Assembly: GCA_965200525.1 (NCBI GenBank)
Contig: OZ241368.1
Coordinates: 6,324,001-6,388,000, forward strand
From: JANNPJ01 sp965200525
GTDB taxonomy: Bacteria > Actinomycetota > Actinomycetes > Actinomycetales > Kineosporiaceae
Direction: 5' to 3'
Length of the DNA: 64,000 bases
Below the pieces are notes generated by a model. That model was not told the DNA's origin and made no database searches. It saw nothing but the letters and a program-made list of their open reading frames with translations. How positions within the stretch are numbered: position 1 is the first letter of the stretch; every line of letters starts with the position of its first letter. Both the position numbers and the translations under genes were made by a program. Below, in pieces: positions 9,901-16,758 of the stretch.

Positions 9901-10295
9901 TGCCGGGTTGCGGTCCGATCACCACGACCTCGGCCCAGTACCAGGACTTCGTCCGGATCAAGCGGTCCAGCCCGCTGTTCTCCCTGACCACGGCGGCGGC
10001 GGTGCAGCGGCGGCTCACCTTCCCGCTGTCCGGTACGGCCGGGGCGGTGAACGGCGTGATCACCGAGCACCTGGACGGCGGCGGGTTGCACACCTACCGG
10101 TCGATCACCGTGATCTACAACGCGACCCCGGCGACGCAGACCCAGGTGCTGCCCGGGCTGGCCCGGACCGCCCAGAGCCTGCACCCGGTGCAGCAGGCCG
10201 GAGCCGATCCGGTGGTGAAGCAGGCCCGGTTCACGCCCACGACCGGCACGTTCACCGTGCCGGCCGACACCGTGGCGGTGTTCGTGCAGCGCTGA
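6927..10295 (+). CDS. pulA: Secreted pullulanase-type alpha-1,6-glucosidase
   Basis: The product is 1122 residues. A signal peptide (MIRRSRRAAALATGALLLL, cleavage near residue 30) precedes two X25-type modules at about 38-125 and 133-235. A further N-terminal domain, a CBM48-like module at about 385-460 and a GH13 barrel follow. The type I pullulanase signature YNWGYNPLHY is present. The triad is Asp718 in DGFRFDLMG, Glu755 in YGEGWNYG and Asp888 in DAHDNLD. It debranches pullulan, amylopectin or limit dextrins outside the cell and so feeds MalEFG. It lies 61 bases after the alpha-glucosidase with a GGAAGAGAGG site before the ATG. Its paralogue at 1-1756 runs the other way. The last bases meet the convergent mhpB with a 9-base gap. 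Confidence 0.93.
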   Translation: MIRRSRRAAALATGALLLLAPLPVLAAASAPAADAAPTAVAVAGDLDHVLGCGADWAPDCDQAQMTRRANDGVWSLTATLPAGTYSYKAALDKSWDVNYGLHAGLGGANVPLVVPDGGAAVTFLFDETTHWITDTVAEPIATAAGDFQSELGCPSDWSPDCLRSWLQDPDGDGAYTFTTTAVPAGDYQVKATLEMSWDVSYGEGGLAGGANIPFTVTEDGDPTTFSFDAGSHLLTVYAGAARPSLQARQAHWLTPEIIAWDLGPNPAGSTYQLASSPDGDLGAGARGISGGTVVPLTYDPAGLPAALKAKYPNLAGLDVLRVPPATAAKAADLLRGQVAVAALDPAGDLTSATGLQIPGVLDTLYANKAGRAQLGPVFSGSSHRTPKLSVWAPTAQSVALQRYATSSSTTPTTVAMTRDDATGVWSVTGEPGWKGSFYRYQVKVFAPTELKMVTNTVTDPYSLALSTDSKLSQIVDLSDRDLAPPGWSSAGSPPAIPSTEQEIQELHIGDFSAADTTVPAAERGTYLAFTRPTAAGASHLRQLARAGVTTVHLLPAFDFAGVPEKRSDQDRPPCDLPSFAADSDQQQACVATVQATDSYNWGYNPLHYTVPEGSYSTAPDGTARTVQFRQMVQAIHDAGLRVVLDVVYNHTAAAGQDPNSVLDQIVPGYYQRLSATGAVTTDSCCADTAPEHAMMNKLVVDSVTTWAEQYKIDGFRFDLMGLDPKQTMLDVRSSLDRLDRSRDGVDGRNIYLYGEGWNYGVVADDARFVQATQANLAGTGIGTFNDRLRDAVRGGGPFDDDPRIQGFGSGLLTAPNGAAANGTAAEQKAALLHATDLVQLGLTGNLKAYTFTGSAGGPVTGAGLDYNGEPAGYTAAPGEGVTYVDAHDNLDLYDTLAYKLAAGTSVGARARLQALSLATTALSQGPGFVQAGSDLLRSKSLDANSYDSGDWFNAVHWDCRTGNGFGRGLPLASGNQASWPFAKPLLADPALVPGCGPITTTSAQYQDFVRIKRSSPLFSLTTAAAVQRRLTFPLSGTAGAVNGVITEHLDGGGLHTYRSITVIYNATPATQTQVLPGLARTAQSLHPVQQAGADPVVKQARFTPTTGTFTVPADTVAVFVQR

Positions 10296-10304
10296 TCACG
10301 GTAC

Positions 10305-11240
10305 TCAGTCGACGTCGAAGGAGGCCGCCGAGGCCATCCCGGTGATCCACTCCGGGACGGCCTCGTAGCCGGTCCAGCGCAGCGGGGCCCGGGCCGCGGC
10401 GTGGCCGATCAGCCAGGTCCGGATCTCCTGTCCCCCGCTGCCGGCCAGGTGCTCCAGGCCGTCGGTGCCCAGCGCCGTCACCGGGTCGAGGTCCGTGGTG
10501 CCGAGCTGAGCCAGGAACCAACGGTCCCACTCGGCGTTCACCCGCGCCGCCGGATTGCCGCCCAGGGCCCGGACCCGGGGCTCGCGGGCGGCCGCGAACG
10601 CCTGAGCGTCCTGCCGGCCGTGGATCAGGGCGGCCCGGCGCTCGCCGACCACGGACGGGTCGCGCGGGTCGTTGGACGGCAGCCAGTGCGACAGCCCGCC
10701 GCTGGCCACGATCAGCACCCGGCCGCCGAAATCGGCCGACCGGATCGCCTGGCCGAGGGCGGTGCCGAGCTGGACGCAGCGGGCCAGATCGGGCAGGGGC
10801 GGCGCGGCCGTGTTGACCACCAGCGGCACCAGGGGCAGGTCGGTGCCTCCGGTGACCATCTCGTAGCTCTGCACGATGCCGTGGTCGACGGTCAGCGACA
10901 GCGACAGCGAGACGTCGAAGCCGGCTGCGGCCAGGCCGGCCTGGACCGACCAGGCCAGCTCGGAGGCGACCGGCAGCGGCCCGGCGGTGCTGGCGAAGTC
11001 GCCGAATCCGACCGCCTCCTCGACCCCGAGCACGAACGGGGGCATCACGTCGTAGAAGTTGGCGTGGAAGTGGTCCGGCCCGATCACCACCACCGCGTCC
11101 GGGGCCAGCTTGTCGACGGCGGCGGCGATCCGAGCGGCGTCGGCCAGGAACGCCGCCCCCGGCTCGCCCGGGGAGCTCGGCGGCAGCAGGGTGGCGAACG
11201 GCGAGTGCGACATGCCGACGAAGCCGACGATCTCGCTCAT
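10305..11240 (-). CDS. mhpB: MhpB-like class III extradiol ring-cleavage dioxygenase
   Basis: The 311-residue enzyme belongs to the LigB superfamily and closely follows E. coli MhpB, which cleaves 3-(2,3-dihydroxyphenyl)propionate. Matching blocks include SHSP (His12), PDHFHANFYDVMPPF (His57), a VDHG block (His120), SGGLSH (His185) and a C-terminal PEWI. The His residues supply the Fe(II) ligands and acid-base catalysis. It should open a catechol ring next to the side chain, giving a semialdehyde for the hydrolase encoded just upstream, whose stop codon it overlaps. It is the last gene of a leftward operon SDR-cupin-hydrolase-dioxygenase. The natural catechol is not certain. Confidence 0.9.
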   Translation of the reverse strand: MSEIVGFVGMSHSPFATLLPPSSPGEPGAAFLADAARIAAAVDKLAPDAVVVIGPDHFHANFYDVMPPFVLGVEEAVGFGDFASTAGPLPVASELAWSVQAGLAAAGFDVSLSLSLTVDHGIVQSYEMVTGGTDLPLVPLVVNTAAPPLPDLARCVQLGTALGQAIRSADFGGRVLIVASGGLSHWLPSNDPRDPSVVGERRAALIHGRQDAQAFAAAREPRVRALGGNPAARVNAEWDRWFLAQLGTTDLDPVTALGTDGLEHLAGSGGQEIRTWLIGHAAARAPLRWTGYEAVPEWITGMASAASFDVD

Positions 11241-12121
11241 CTCGGCTCCGCCGGGACCTCGAGCAGGAACCGGCGGTGTTCGGCCAGGAACTCGTCCGGC
11301 TTCTCCCACTGCGGCCAGTGGCCGGCTCCCTTGATCACCCGCAGCTCGGCGTTCGGCAGCCAGTTCAGCAGCATCTCGGCCTCGTCCAGCCCCCCGGTCG
11401 GGTCGTGGTCGGTCCACAGCAGCAGGGTCGGCGCGGCCACCTGCGACACCCAGGACGGGTCCCAGCTGAACCGGGCCCGGGTGGGCGGATCCTGGAGCAC
11501 CAGGGTGTTGGTGATCGCGGTGACGAACCCGGGCCGGCTGTAGACCGCCCGGCGCAGGCCGACCAGCTCGTCGGTGGCCATCGACGGGTCGTGGAACAGC
11601 CACTGGACCCGGCGCCGGACGTTCTCGTCACTGGGGTCGCGGACGGCCGCGGTGGTGCTCTGCACCAGCCGGGCCATCACCTCGGGCTTGTTGGCGATGT
11701 TGCCCGGCGTGTTCAGCACCAGCCGGGCGACCCGGTCCGGGTGGTGCGCGGCGGTCCAGGCCACCACCCAGCCGCCCAGCGACTCGCCGGACAGGTGGGC
11801 CACCTCGATCCCGAGGGCGTCCATCAGCGCGAGCAGGTGATCGGAGAGGACGTCGATCGTGTAGGGCCGGTCGGGCAGGTCGGACCAGCCGTGCCCGACC
11901 ATGTCGTAGGCCGTGACCCGGAAGTCCCGGGCCAGCCCGGCGATGTCGCGGGCGTAGGCCTCCAGGTGGCCACCGGTGCCGTGCAGCAGGACCAGGTCGG
12001 GGCCGGCCCCGGCCCGCAGCACCCGGGTCCGGACGCCGGCCACGTCGACGTGGCTGAGCTGGTGGTCGACGTCGGACAGCTCGGCCCAGATGCTGATGTG
12101 CTCGGGCAGGTCGTCAGGCAT
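11237..12121 (-). CDS. Alpha/beta hydrolase, meta-cleavage product hydrolase (MhpC-like)
   Basis: A 294-residue alpha/beta-hydrolase with nucleophile elbow GESLGG (Ser114), an acid at Asp240 in the TDHDPTGG loop and His268 in AGHWPQWE. The oxyanion-region LLHGTGGHLEAY is also present. Family members of this type hydrolyse the C-C bond of 2-hydroxy-6-oxo-dienoates made by extradiol dioxygenases, releasing 2-hydroxypenta-2,4-dienoate and an acid. ATGA overlap with the dioxygenase gene downstream and an 8-base overlap with the cupin gene upstream show tight coupling. The hydratase MhpD that uses its product is encoded at 15892-16758. Confidence 0.87.
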   Translation of the reverse strand: MPDDLPEHISIWAELSDVDHQLSHVDVAGVRTRVLRAGAGPDLVLLHGTGGHLEAYARDIAGLARDFRVTAYDMVGHGWSDLPDRPYTIDVLSDHLLALMDALGIEVAHLSGESLGGWVVAWTAAHHPDRVARLVLNTPGNIANKPEVMARLVQSTTAAVRDPSDENVRRRVQWLFHDPSMATDELVGLRRAVYSRPGFVTAITNTLVLQDPPTRARFSWDPSWVSQVAAPTLLLWTDHDPTGGLDEAEMLLNWLPNAELRVIKGAGHWPQWEKPDEFLAEHRRFLLEVPAEPR

Positions 12122-12608
12122 GGTCGCCCTCCTTGAACAGGGCCCGGGCCTCGGCCACCGTGACCAGGCCCGCGCTCTGCCGCCGATTGACCCCGAAAAG
12201 GCCGAGCAGTCGGGAGTTCTCGATGGTCAGGAAGTGCACCGGGTGGCCCGGGGAGTCGTTGTAGTGGCGGTGCCAGGTCCACGGCGGGGTGTAGACGAAG
12301 TCGCCGGTGGCCCAGCTGAAGCTCTCGTCCTCGACCTCGCTGTGCCCGGTGCCCTCGATCACGAAGTGCACGGTCTCGTGGTGGTGGCGTTGCATGTCCG
12401 AGGTCAGGCCGGCCGGGATCACCTGCCGGAACAGCTCGAAGGTCTTGGTCGGCAGGTCGCCGGCCACCGCCAGCGAGGTCGGGTTGTGCACCGCCCCCGG
12501 GTCCAGCGGCTGCAGCTCGTCGGCGTGCACCACCAGCGGCCGGGCCGCACTCGGCGTCACCACGTCCGAGAGCCCGGCCAGAAAGCCCGCCATGTCGAAT
12601 CCGGTCAC
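12114..12608 (-). CDS. Single-domain cupin protein in the aromatic-degradation operon
   Basis: This 164-residue protein starts at GTG 12608, inside the stop of the SDR gene. One cupin barrel is visible, with metal-ligand pattern H-H-H-x(4)-H in QRHHHETVHFVIEGTG and the second motif GDFVYTPPWTWHRHYN. Such cupins bind Fe or another divalent metal and can be dioxygenases, isomerases or sensors. Two-domain gentisate dioxygenases are about twice this length, so this is not a classical ring-cleavage enzyme. Its position between SDR and hydrolase implies a role in the same pathway, but the reaction is unknown. Confidence 0.75.
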   Translation of the reverse strand: MTGFDMAGFLAGLSDVVTPSAARPLVVHADELQPLDPGAVHNPTSLAVAGDLPTKTFELFRQVIPAGLTSDMQRHHHETVHFVIEGTGHSEVEDESFSWATGDFVYTPPWTWHRHYNDSPGHPVHFLTIENSRLLGLFGVNRRQSAGLVTVAEARALFKEGDHA

Positions 12609-13384
12609 CAGATCGCCTCCGTCCGTCCGCCGTCCACTGTCAGAACCGTTCCGTTGATGTAGCCAGCCGCCTCGCCGGCCAGGAAGTCCACCGCGGCGGC
12701 GACCTCGGCCGGCTCCCCGGCCCGGCCGGCCGGGATCGCCGCCGCCTCGGCCCGGTCCAGGTTGGCCACCGGGACGCCGGCCGCGGCGGCCCGCCGGTCG
12801 AGCACCTCGGCCCGCCGGGCGGTGGCCGTCGCGCCGGGTGCCACACAGTTGACCGTGACCCCCCGGTCCGCGAACTCCACCGACAGCAGTTTGGCCGCCG
12901 CCGTCAAGGCCGAGCGGATCACCACCGAGGCGGCCAGGTCGGGCTCGGGTCTGCGGACGGCGGTCGAGGTCACCAGGATCACCCTGCCGAAGCCCCGGGC
13001 GGCCATCCGGGGCAGAGCCGGCCGGGCCATCCGCAGGGGGCCCAGCAACAACAGTTCCAGACCTCGGTACCACGCGGCGTCGTCCAGTTCGAGGATCCGG
13101 CCCGGGGTGGGGCCGCCCGCGTTCAGCACCAGCACGTCGAGCCCGCCGACCCGGGACTCGACCTCGTCGATCAGCCCGGCCGACGCGTCCGGATCGGCCA
13201 GATCGCTGACCACGTGGTGCACCGGCGACCCGGCGACCCGGCCGATCGCCTCGGCCGCCGCGGCCAGGCTCGACTCGTGCCGGCCGGTGATCACCACCTG
13301 CAGGCCGGAGCGGGCCAGCCGCTCGGCGGTGGCCCGCCCGATGCCGCTGGCTCCTCCGCCGACGAGGGCGGTTCTGCGGTCGAT
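12605..13384 (-). CDS. SDR-family oxidoreductase with no standard start codon
   Basis: Reading frame and family alignment require the protein to begin before the Rossmann motif GGGASGIG. No ATG, GTG or TTG exists in frame upstream of it. The likely start is ATC at 13384, five bases after a GGGAGG ribosome-binding site (13390-13395); this would give 259 residues, the usual SDR length. Starting at the first in-frame GTG (near 13297) would remove the cofactor-binding motif. NNAG is represented by LNAGG and the active-site Ser by VTSTA. The Tyr-x-x-x-Lys site reads S-V-V-I-R, so the catalytic Tyr is absent, as in some divergent SDRs. It heads the leftward operon, diverging from the IclR gene. A dihydrodiol- or alcohol-dehydrogenase role is inferred only from context. 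Confidence 0.75.
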   Translation of the reverse strand: MDRRTALVGGGASGIGRATAERLARSGLQVVITGRHESSLAAAAEAIGRVAGSPVHHVVSDLADPDASAGLIDEVESRVGGLDVLVLNAGGPTPGRILELDDAAWYRGLELLLLGPLRMARPALPRMAARGFGRVILVTSTAVRRPEPDLAASVVIRSALTAAAKLLSVEFADRGVTVNCVAPGATATARRAEVLDRRAAAAGVPVANLDRAEAAAIPAGRAGEPAEVAAAVDFLAGEAAGYINGTVLTVDGGRTEAIW

Positions 13385-13470
13385 GACGGCCTCCCGGCGT
13401 ACGCTGAGTCGATGCTGAGGTTCTCGACGGTGAGTCCGAGCCTGACCCCGATCGGCGGGTTCCGGTCACG

Positions 13471-14238
13471 ATGAGTCCCACTGAACGGGACGCCAGTGCC
13501 ACCGAGGCCGGCGGCCTGAACCGGGCCGCGGCCATCCTCGACGCCTTCGACGCCACCCACCGCGAGCTCACTCTGGCCGCCCTGGTCCGCCGATGCGGGT
13601 TGCCACGCTCGACCACGCACCGCACCGCGGACCGGATGATCCGGCTCGGCTGGCTGGACAAACCCGACGACCGCTACCGGATCGGCAACCGGCTGTTCGA
13701 GCTCTCCGGCCTGGCCCCGATCCGGCACGAGCTGCGCGAGGCCGTGCTGCCGTTCCTGCAGGACCTGTACAACGCGATGCACACGGCGGTCCAGCTCGGC
13801 GTGCTCGACGGGCCCGAGGTGCTGATCGTCGAGAAGATCACCGGGCACCGGCCGATGCCGATGCTGACCCAGGTCGGCGGCACGGTGCCGACCCACTGCT
13901 CGGCCCTCGGCCGGGCCCTGCTGGCCTACTCCGGCCCCGAGGTGGTCGACGAGATCCTGTCCCGCGACCTGGTTGCCCGGACCAGCCGCACCCTGACCAG
14001 CCCGGCCGCGATCCGCCGGGAGCTGGCCGCCATCCCGGACCGGGGCTGGGCCCTGGAGCGGGAGGAGGGCAACATCGGCGTCTGCTGCGTGGCCGCGCCG
14101 ATCTTCGGCCCGCTGGGCGACGTGGTGGCCGCGCTGTCGGTCACCGGCCCGACCGCCGTGGTCCGGGCCGATCGGGCCGGGCCGGCCGTCCGGCTGGCCG
14201 CGGCGGCCGCCTCCCGGGCCTACTCGACCCGCCGCTGA
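13471..14238 (+). CDS. IclR-family transcriptional regulator of the meta-cleavage cluster
   Basis: The 255-residue protein has an N-terminal winged helix (about 18-75: LNRAAAILDAF, LAALVRRCGLPRSTTHR) and a C-terminal effector-binding domain (about 90-250), with THCSALGRALLA typical of IclR proteins. It lies between the two divergent catabolic arms and so probably controls both in response to an aromatic substrate, as MhpR does. A palindrome GTCCC-N7-GGGAC covers codons 2-7 and a second copy lies just after the stop, before the monooxygenase operon. No ribosome-binding site precedes the ATG, which suggests a leaderless mRNA or a different start. Confidence 0.9.
   Translation: MSPTERDASATEAGGLNRAAAILDAFDATHRELTLAALVRRCGLPRSTTHRTADRMIRLGWLDKPDDRYRIGNRLFELSGLAPIRHELREAVLPFLQDLYNAMHTAVQLGVLDGPEVLIVEKITGHRPMPMLTQVGGTVPTHCSALGRALLAYSGPEVVDEILSRDLVARTSRTLTSPAAIRRELAAIPDRGWALEREEGNIGVCCVAAPIFGPLGDVVAALSVTGPTAVVRADRAGPAVRLAAAAASRAYSTRR
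13475..13491. promoter_or_regulatory. Palindrome GTCCC-N7-GGGAC, candidate IclR operator 1
   Basis: The 17-bp sequence GTCCCACTGAACGGGAC has perfect 5-bp arms. The same arms and spacing, also with A after GTCCC, recur at 14257-14273. It overlaps the first codons of the IclR gene and lies about 90 bases upstream of the SDR operon, so it could serve autoregulation and control of the left arm. Confidence 0.6.
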
Positions 14239-14256
14239 GCTCAAGATCGGGTCCCC

Positions 14257-14273
14257 GTCCCATTCTGCGGGAC
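14257..14273. promoter_or_regulatory. Palindrome GTCCC-N7-GGGAC, candidate IclR operator 2
   Basis: GTCCCATTCTGCGGGAC sits in the 157-base gap between the IclR gene and the monooxygenase operon, about 105 bases before the leader ORF. Its arms and spacing are identical to those of the palindrome in the IclR start region. A separate stem CCACCCG/CGGGTGG lies further downstream at about 14321-14340. Confidence 0.6.
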
Positions 14274-14360
14274 TGGTCGTTGGGTATCTCCGGCCGGCGC
14301 GGCGACGCTGTCACTCCAGCCACCCGGTGAAGCGGGTGGGCGTTGTCGAAGGAGACACGG

Positions 14361-14399
14361 ATGACGATTGACGGCGTGAGCGCAGGGCGGCTGCGGTGA
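14361..14399 (+). CDS. 12-codon leader ORF coupled to the monooxygenase gene
   Basis: An ATG at 14361 follows a strong GAAGGAG site (14348-14354) and opens a 12-codon frame (MTIDGVSAGRLR). Its TGA overlaps the GTG start of the monooxygenase. The monooxygenase has no good site of its own, so this mini-ORF probably loads ribosomes for it by termination-reinitiation. Nothing suggests a catalytic function. It could instead be the true N-terminus of a frameshifted longer protein, but the Rossmann motif already begins at codon 2 of the downstream gene, which makes that unnecessary. Confidence 0.5.
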   Translation: MTIDGVSAGRLR

Positions 14400-15895
14400 G
14401 GATCGGCATCGTCGGGGCCGGGTTCGCCGGCCTGAGCACGGCCAAGGTGCTGACCCAGGTGGGTCACGACGTCGTCGTCTACGACCGGACCGCCGACGTC
14501 GGCGGAGTGTGGAGCGCGTCCCGCCGCTACCCGGGAGTGACCACGCAGAGCGCCAAGGGCACCTACGCGCTCTCGGACTTCCCGATGCCCGAGGACTACC
14601 CGGAATGGCCCAGCGGCGAGCAGGTCCAGGCCTATCTGGCCGACTACACCGCCGCTTTCGGGCTGCGGCAGCGGTTGCGGCTGGACACCGAGGTGACCCG
14701 GGCCGACCTCCGCCCGGACGGGGACGGCTGGAACCTCTCCCTGCGCAGCACCCTCGACGGGTCCCGCAGCCTGGACCGGGTCGACCACCTGGTCGTGGCC
14801 AACGGCGTCTTCTCCGAACCGCTGGTGCCGGAGTACGACGGGCTGGCCGACTTCACCGCGGCCGGCGGGCGGGTCTGCGCGGCCAGTGATTTTCAGGACG
14901 TCGAGCAGGCCCGGGACCGGTCCGTGGTGGTGGTCGGCTACGGCAAATCGGCGTGCGACGTCGCGCTGGAGATCAGCGCGGTCGCGGCCAGCACCGACGT
15001 GATCGCCCGGCAACTGCTGTGGAAGGTGCCCCGGCGGATCGCCGGCGTGGTCAACTTCAAGTACCTGCTGCTGACCCGGATGGGTGAGGCCCTGTTCCGG
15101 TGGCAGGACCCGCACGGGATGGAACGGTTCCTGCACGGGCCGGGCAACGGCCTGCGGCGGCGCATGCTCTCGTCGGTGGAGTCGATCTCCACCCGCCAGC
15201 TCAAGCTCAAGGAGCTCGACCTGGTGCCGGCCGGCTCCATGGAGGACATCGTCCGCAACGCCATCGGCCTGGTCACCGACGGCTTCTACGAGAAGGTCGC
15301 CGACGGCGCGATCACGGTCCGCCGCGACCGCACGGTGAAGCGCCTGCTGGAGAAGGACGGCGCGCCCTACGTCGAACTGAGCGACGGCGGCCTGGTCCGG
15401 GCCGATCTGGTGCTGTGCGCGACCGGCTACCGCCAGACCGTCGGCTTCCTCGACCCCGCGCTGAACCAGCGCCTCCTCGACGAGCGCGGGAACTTCATGC
15501 TCTACCGGCAGATTCACCCGCTCGAGGTGCCCCACCTGTCGTTCGCCGGATACAACTCGTCGTTCTTCAGCCCGCTGAACGCCGAGATGGGGGCGGTCTG
15601 GATCGCCGCCCATCTGGCCGGTCAGGTCGAGCTGCCCGAGCCGGAGCAGCTGCGCCGTCAGGTGGTCGACCGGCTGGCTTTCATGGACGGGGCCACCAAC
15701 GGGCACCACTGCCACGGCACCAAGATCATCCCGTTCTCGATGCACAACGTCGACGAGGTGCTCGGCGACCTCGGGCTGAACGTCGGCCGGCTGACCCGGT
15801 TCAAGCAATGGCTGGGGCCGGTCGACCCGCGGGCCTACCGCAAGGTGACCGGACGGCTGGCCGACCGGCTCGCCGCGGCCGGCCCGACGTCGTGA
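14396..15895 (+). CDS. FMO-type flavin monooxygenase of the aromatic-degradation cluster
   Basis: A 499-residue flavoprotein with an FAD Rossmann motif GAGFAG at residues 7-12, GGVWSASRRYPGV, a second nucleotide-binding motif VVGYGKSACD near 180 for NADPH, and the late ATGYRQT motif near 345. The Baeyer-Villiger fingerprint F-x-G-x3-H is not found; the equivalent region reads ASDFQDVEQ. N- or C-hydroxylation, or an atypical Baeyer-Villiger reaction, are therefore all possible. It leads a rightward operon with the hydratase, aldehyde dehydrogenase and aldolase (GTGA overlap with the hydratase). No MhpA-type ring hydroxylase is in the cluster, so this enzyme probably makes an upstream oxygenation. 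Confidence 0.85.
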   Translation: MRIGIVGAGFAGLSTAKVLTQVGHDVVVYDRTADVGGVWSASRRYPGVTTQSAKGTYALSDFPMPEDYPEWPSGEQVQAYLADYTAAFGLRQRLRLDTEVTRADLRPDGDGWNLSLRSTLDGSRSLDRVDHLVVANGVFSEPLVPEYDGLADFTAAGGRVCAASDFQDVEQARDRSVVVVGYGKSACDVALEISAVAASTDVIARQLLWKVPRRIAGVVNFKYLLLTRMGEALFRWQDPHGMERFLHGPGNGLRRRMLSSVESISTRQLKLKELDLVPAGSMEDIVRNAIGLVTDGFYEKVADGAITVRRDRTVKRLLEKDGAPYVELSDGGLVRADLVLCATGYRQTVGFLDPALNQRLLDERGNFMLYRQIHPLEVPHLSFAGYNSSFFSPLNAEMGAVWIAAHLAGQVELPEPEQLRRQVVDRLAFMDGATNGHHCHGTKIIPFSMHNVDEVLGDLGLNVGRLTRFKQWLGPVDPRAYRKVTGRLADRLAAAGPTS

Positions 15896-16758
15896 CGCCG
15901 CCCTTCTCGCCTCGTCCGCGCACCGTGCCGGACGGCAACCTGAGCGGCGACCCGGACGCCGGACCGCTCGCCGCCGCGATCCGGGCGGCGGCGGACCGGC
16001 TGTGGTCGGCCGGGGCCCGGGGACGGCCCTGCGCCCCGGTCCGTGACCTGCTGCCCGCCGGGGACGTGGCCGCGGCCTACGCCGTCCAGCGCCGGCTGAC
16101 CGCCCGCCGCCAGGCCGGTGGGGCCCGGGTGGTCGGGCGCAAGATCGGTCTGACCGCCCCGGTGGTGCAGCGGCAGCTCGGCGTCGATCAGCCCGACTTC
16201 GGCGTCCTGTTCGCCGACATGGACGCCTCCGGCCGGCCCGAACTGCCGCCGGGCCGGCTGATCCAGCCCCGGGTCGAGGCCGAGATCGCGTTCGTCCTGG
16301 CCGCGGACCTCGACCAGGGCGATCTGGACGACGCCCAGATCCGGGCGTCCGTCGATCACGCCGTGGCCGCGCTCGAGATCGTGGACAGCCGGGTGGCCGG
16401 CTGGGACATCACGATCACCGACACGGTGGCCGACAACGGCTCGGCCGGGCTCTTCGTACTCGGGCCGGACCGGTGGTCGCTGAGCCGGTTCGAGCCCCGG
16501 GACGTCGTCATGACCATGCTCGTCGACGGCCGGCCGGTCTCGGAGGGCACCGGCGCGGCCTGCCTCGGCGACCCGCTGCTGGCGCTGGCCTGGCTGGCCC
16601 GGACCGCTCAGGAGACGGGCGACCCGCTGCGGGCGGGCCAGGTCGTGCTGTCCGGGGCGCTCGGGCCGATGGTCCCGCTCGAGCCCGGGGCGGTGGTCGA
16701 GGCCCACCTCTCGCCCCTGGGGACGGTCCGTACCCGATTGGCCCCGAAGGAGTACTGA
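15892..16758 (+). CDS. mhpD: 2-hydroxypenta-2,4-dienoate (2-oxopent-4-enoate) hydratase
   Basis: The 288-residue member of the hydratase/fumarylacetoacetase-like family starts at GTG 15892, overlapping the previous stop. Conserved blocks GRKIGLT, QPRVEAEIAFVL (metal-binding Glu residues), ALEIVDSR, and ADNGSAG are visible. It adds water to 2-hydroxypenta-2,4-dienoate, giving 4-hydroxy-2-oxovalerate for MhpE. The N-terminal 30 residues (PPFSPRPRTVPDG) are longer than usual and Pro-rich; a later start cannot be excluded. Neighbours mhpF and mhpE confirm the pathway. Confidence 0.92.
   Translation: MTPPFSPRPRTVPDGNLSGDPDAGPLAAAIRAAADRLWSAGARGRPCAPVRDLLPAGDVAAAYAVQRRLTARRQAGGARVVGRKIGLTAPVVQRQLGVDQPDFGVLFADMDASGRPELPPGRLIQPRVEAEIAFVLAADLDQGDLDDAQIRASVDHAVAALEIVDSRVAGWDITITDTVADNGSAGLFVLGPDRWSLSRFEPRDVVMTMLVDGRPVSEGTGAACLGDPLLALAWLARTAQETGDPLRAGQVVLSGALGPMVPLEPGAVVEAHLSPLGTVRTRLAPKEY

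Noticed and set aside
7752..10184. 810-codon minus-strand frame opposite pulA
   Set aside because: Antisense shadow of a conserved GH13 gene; no start context or motif.
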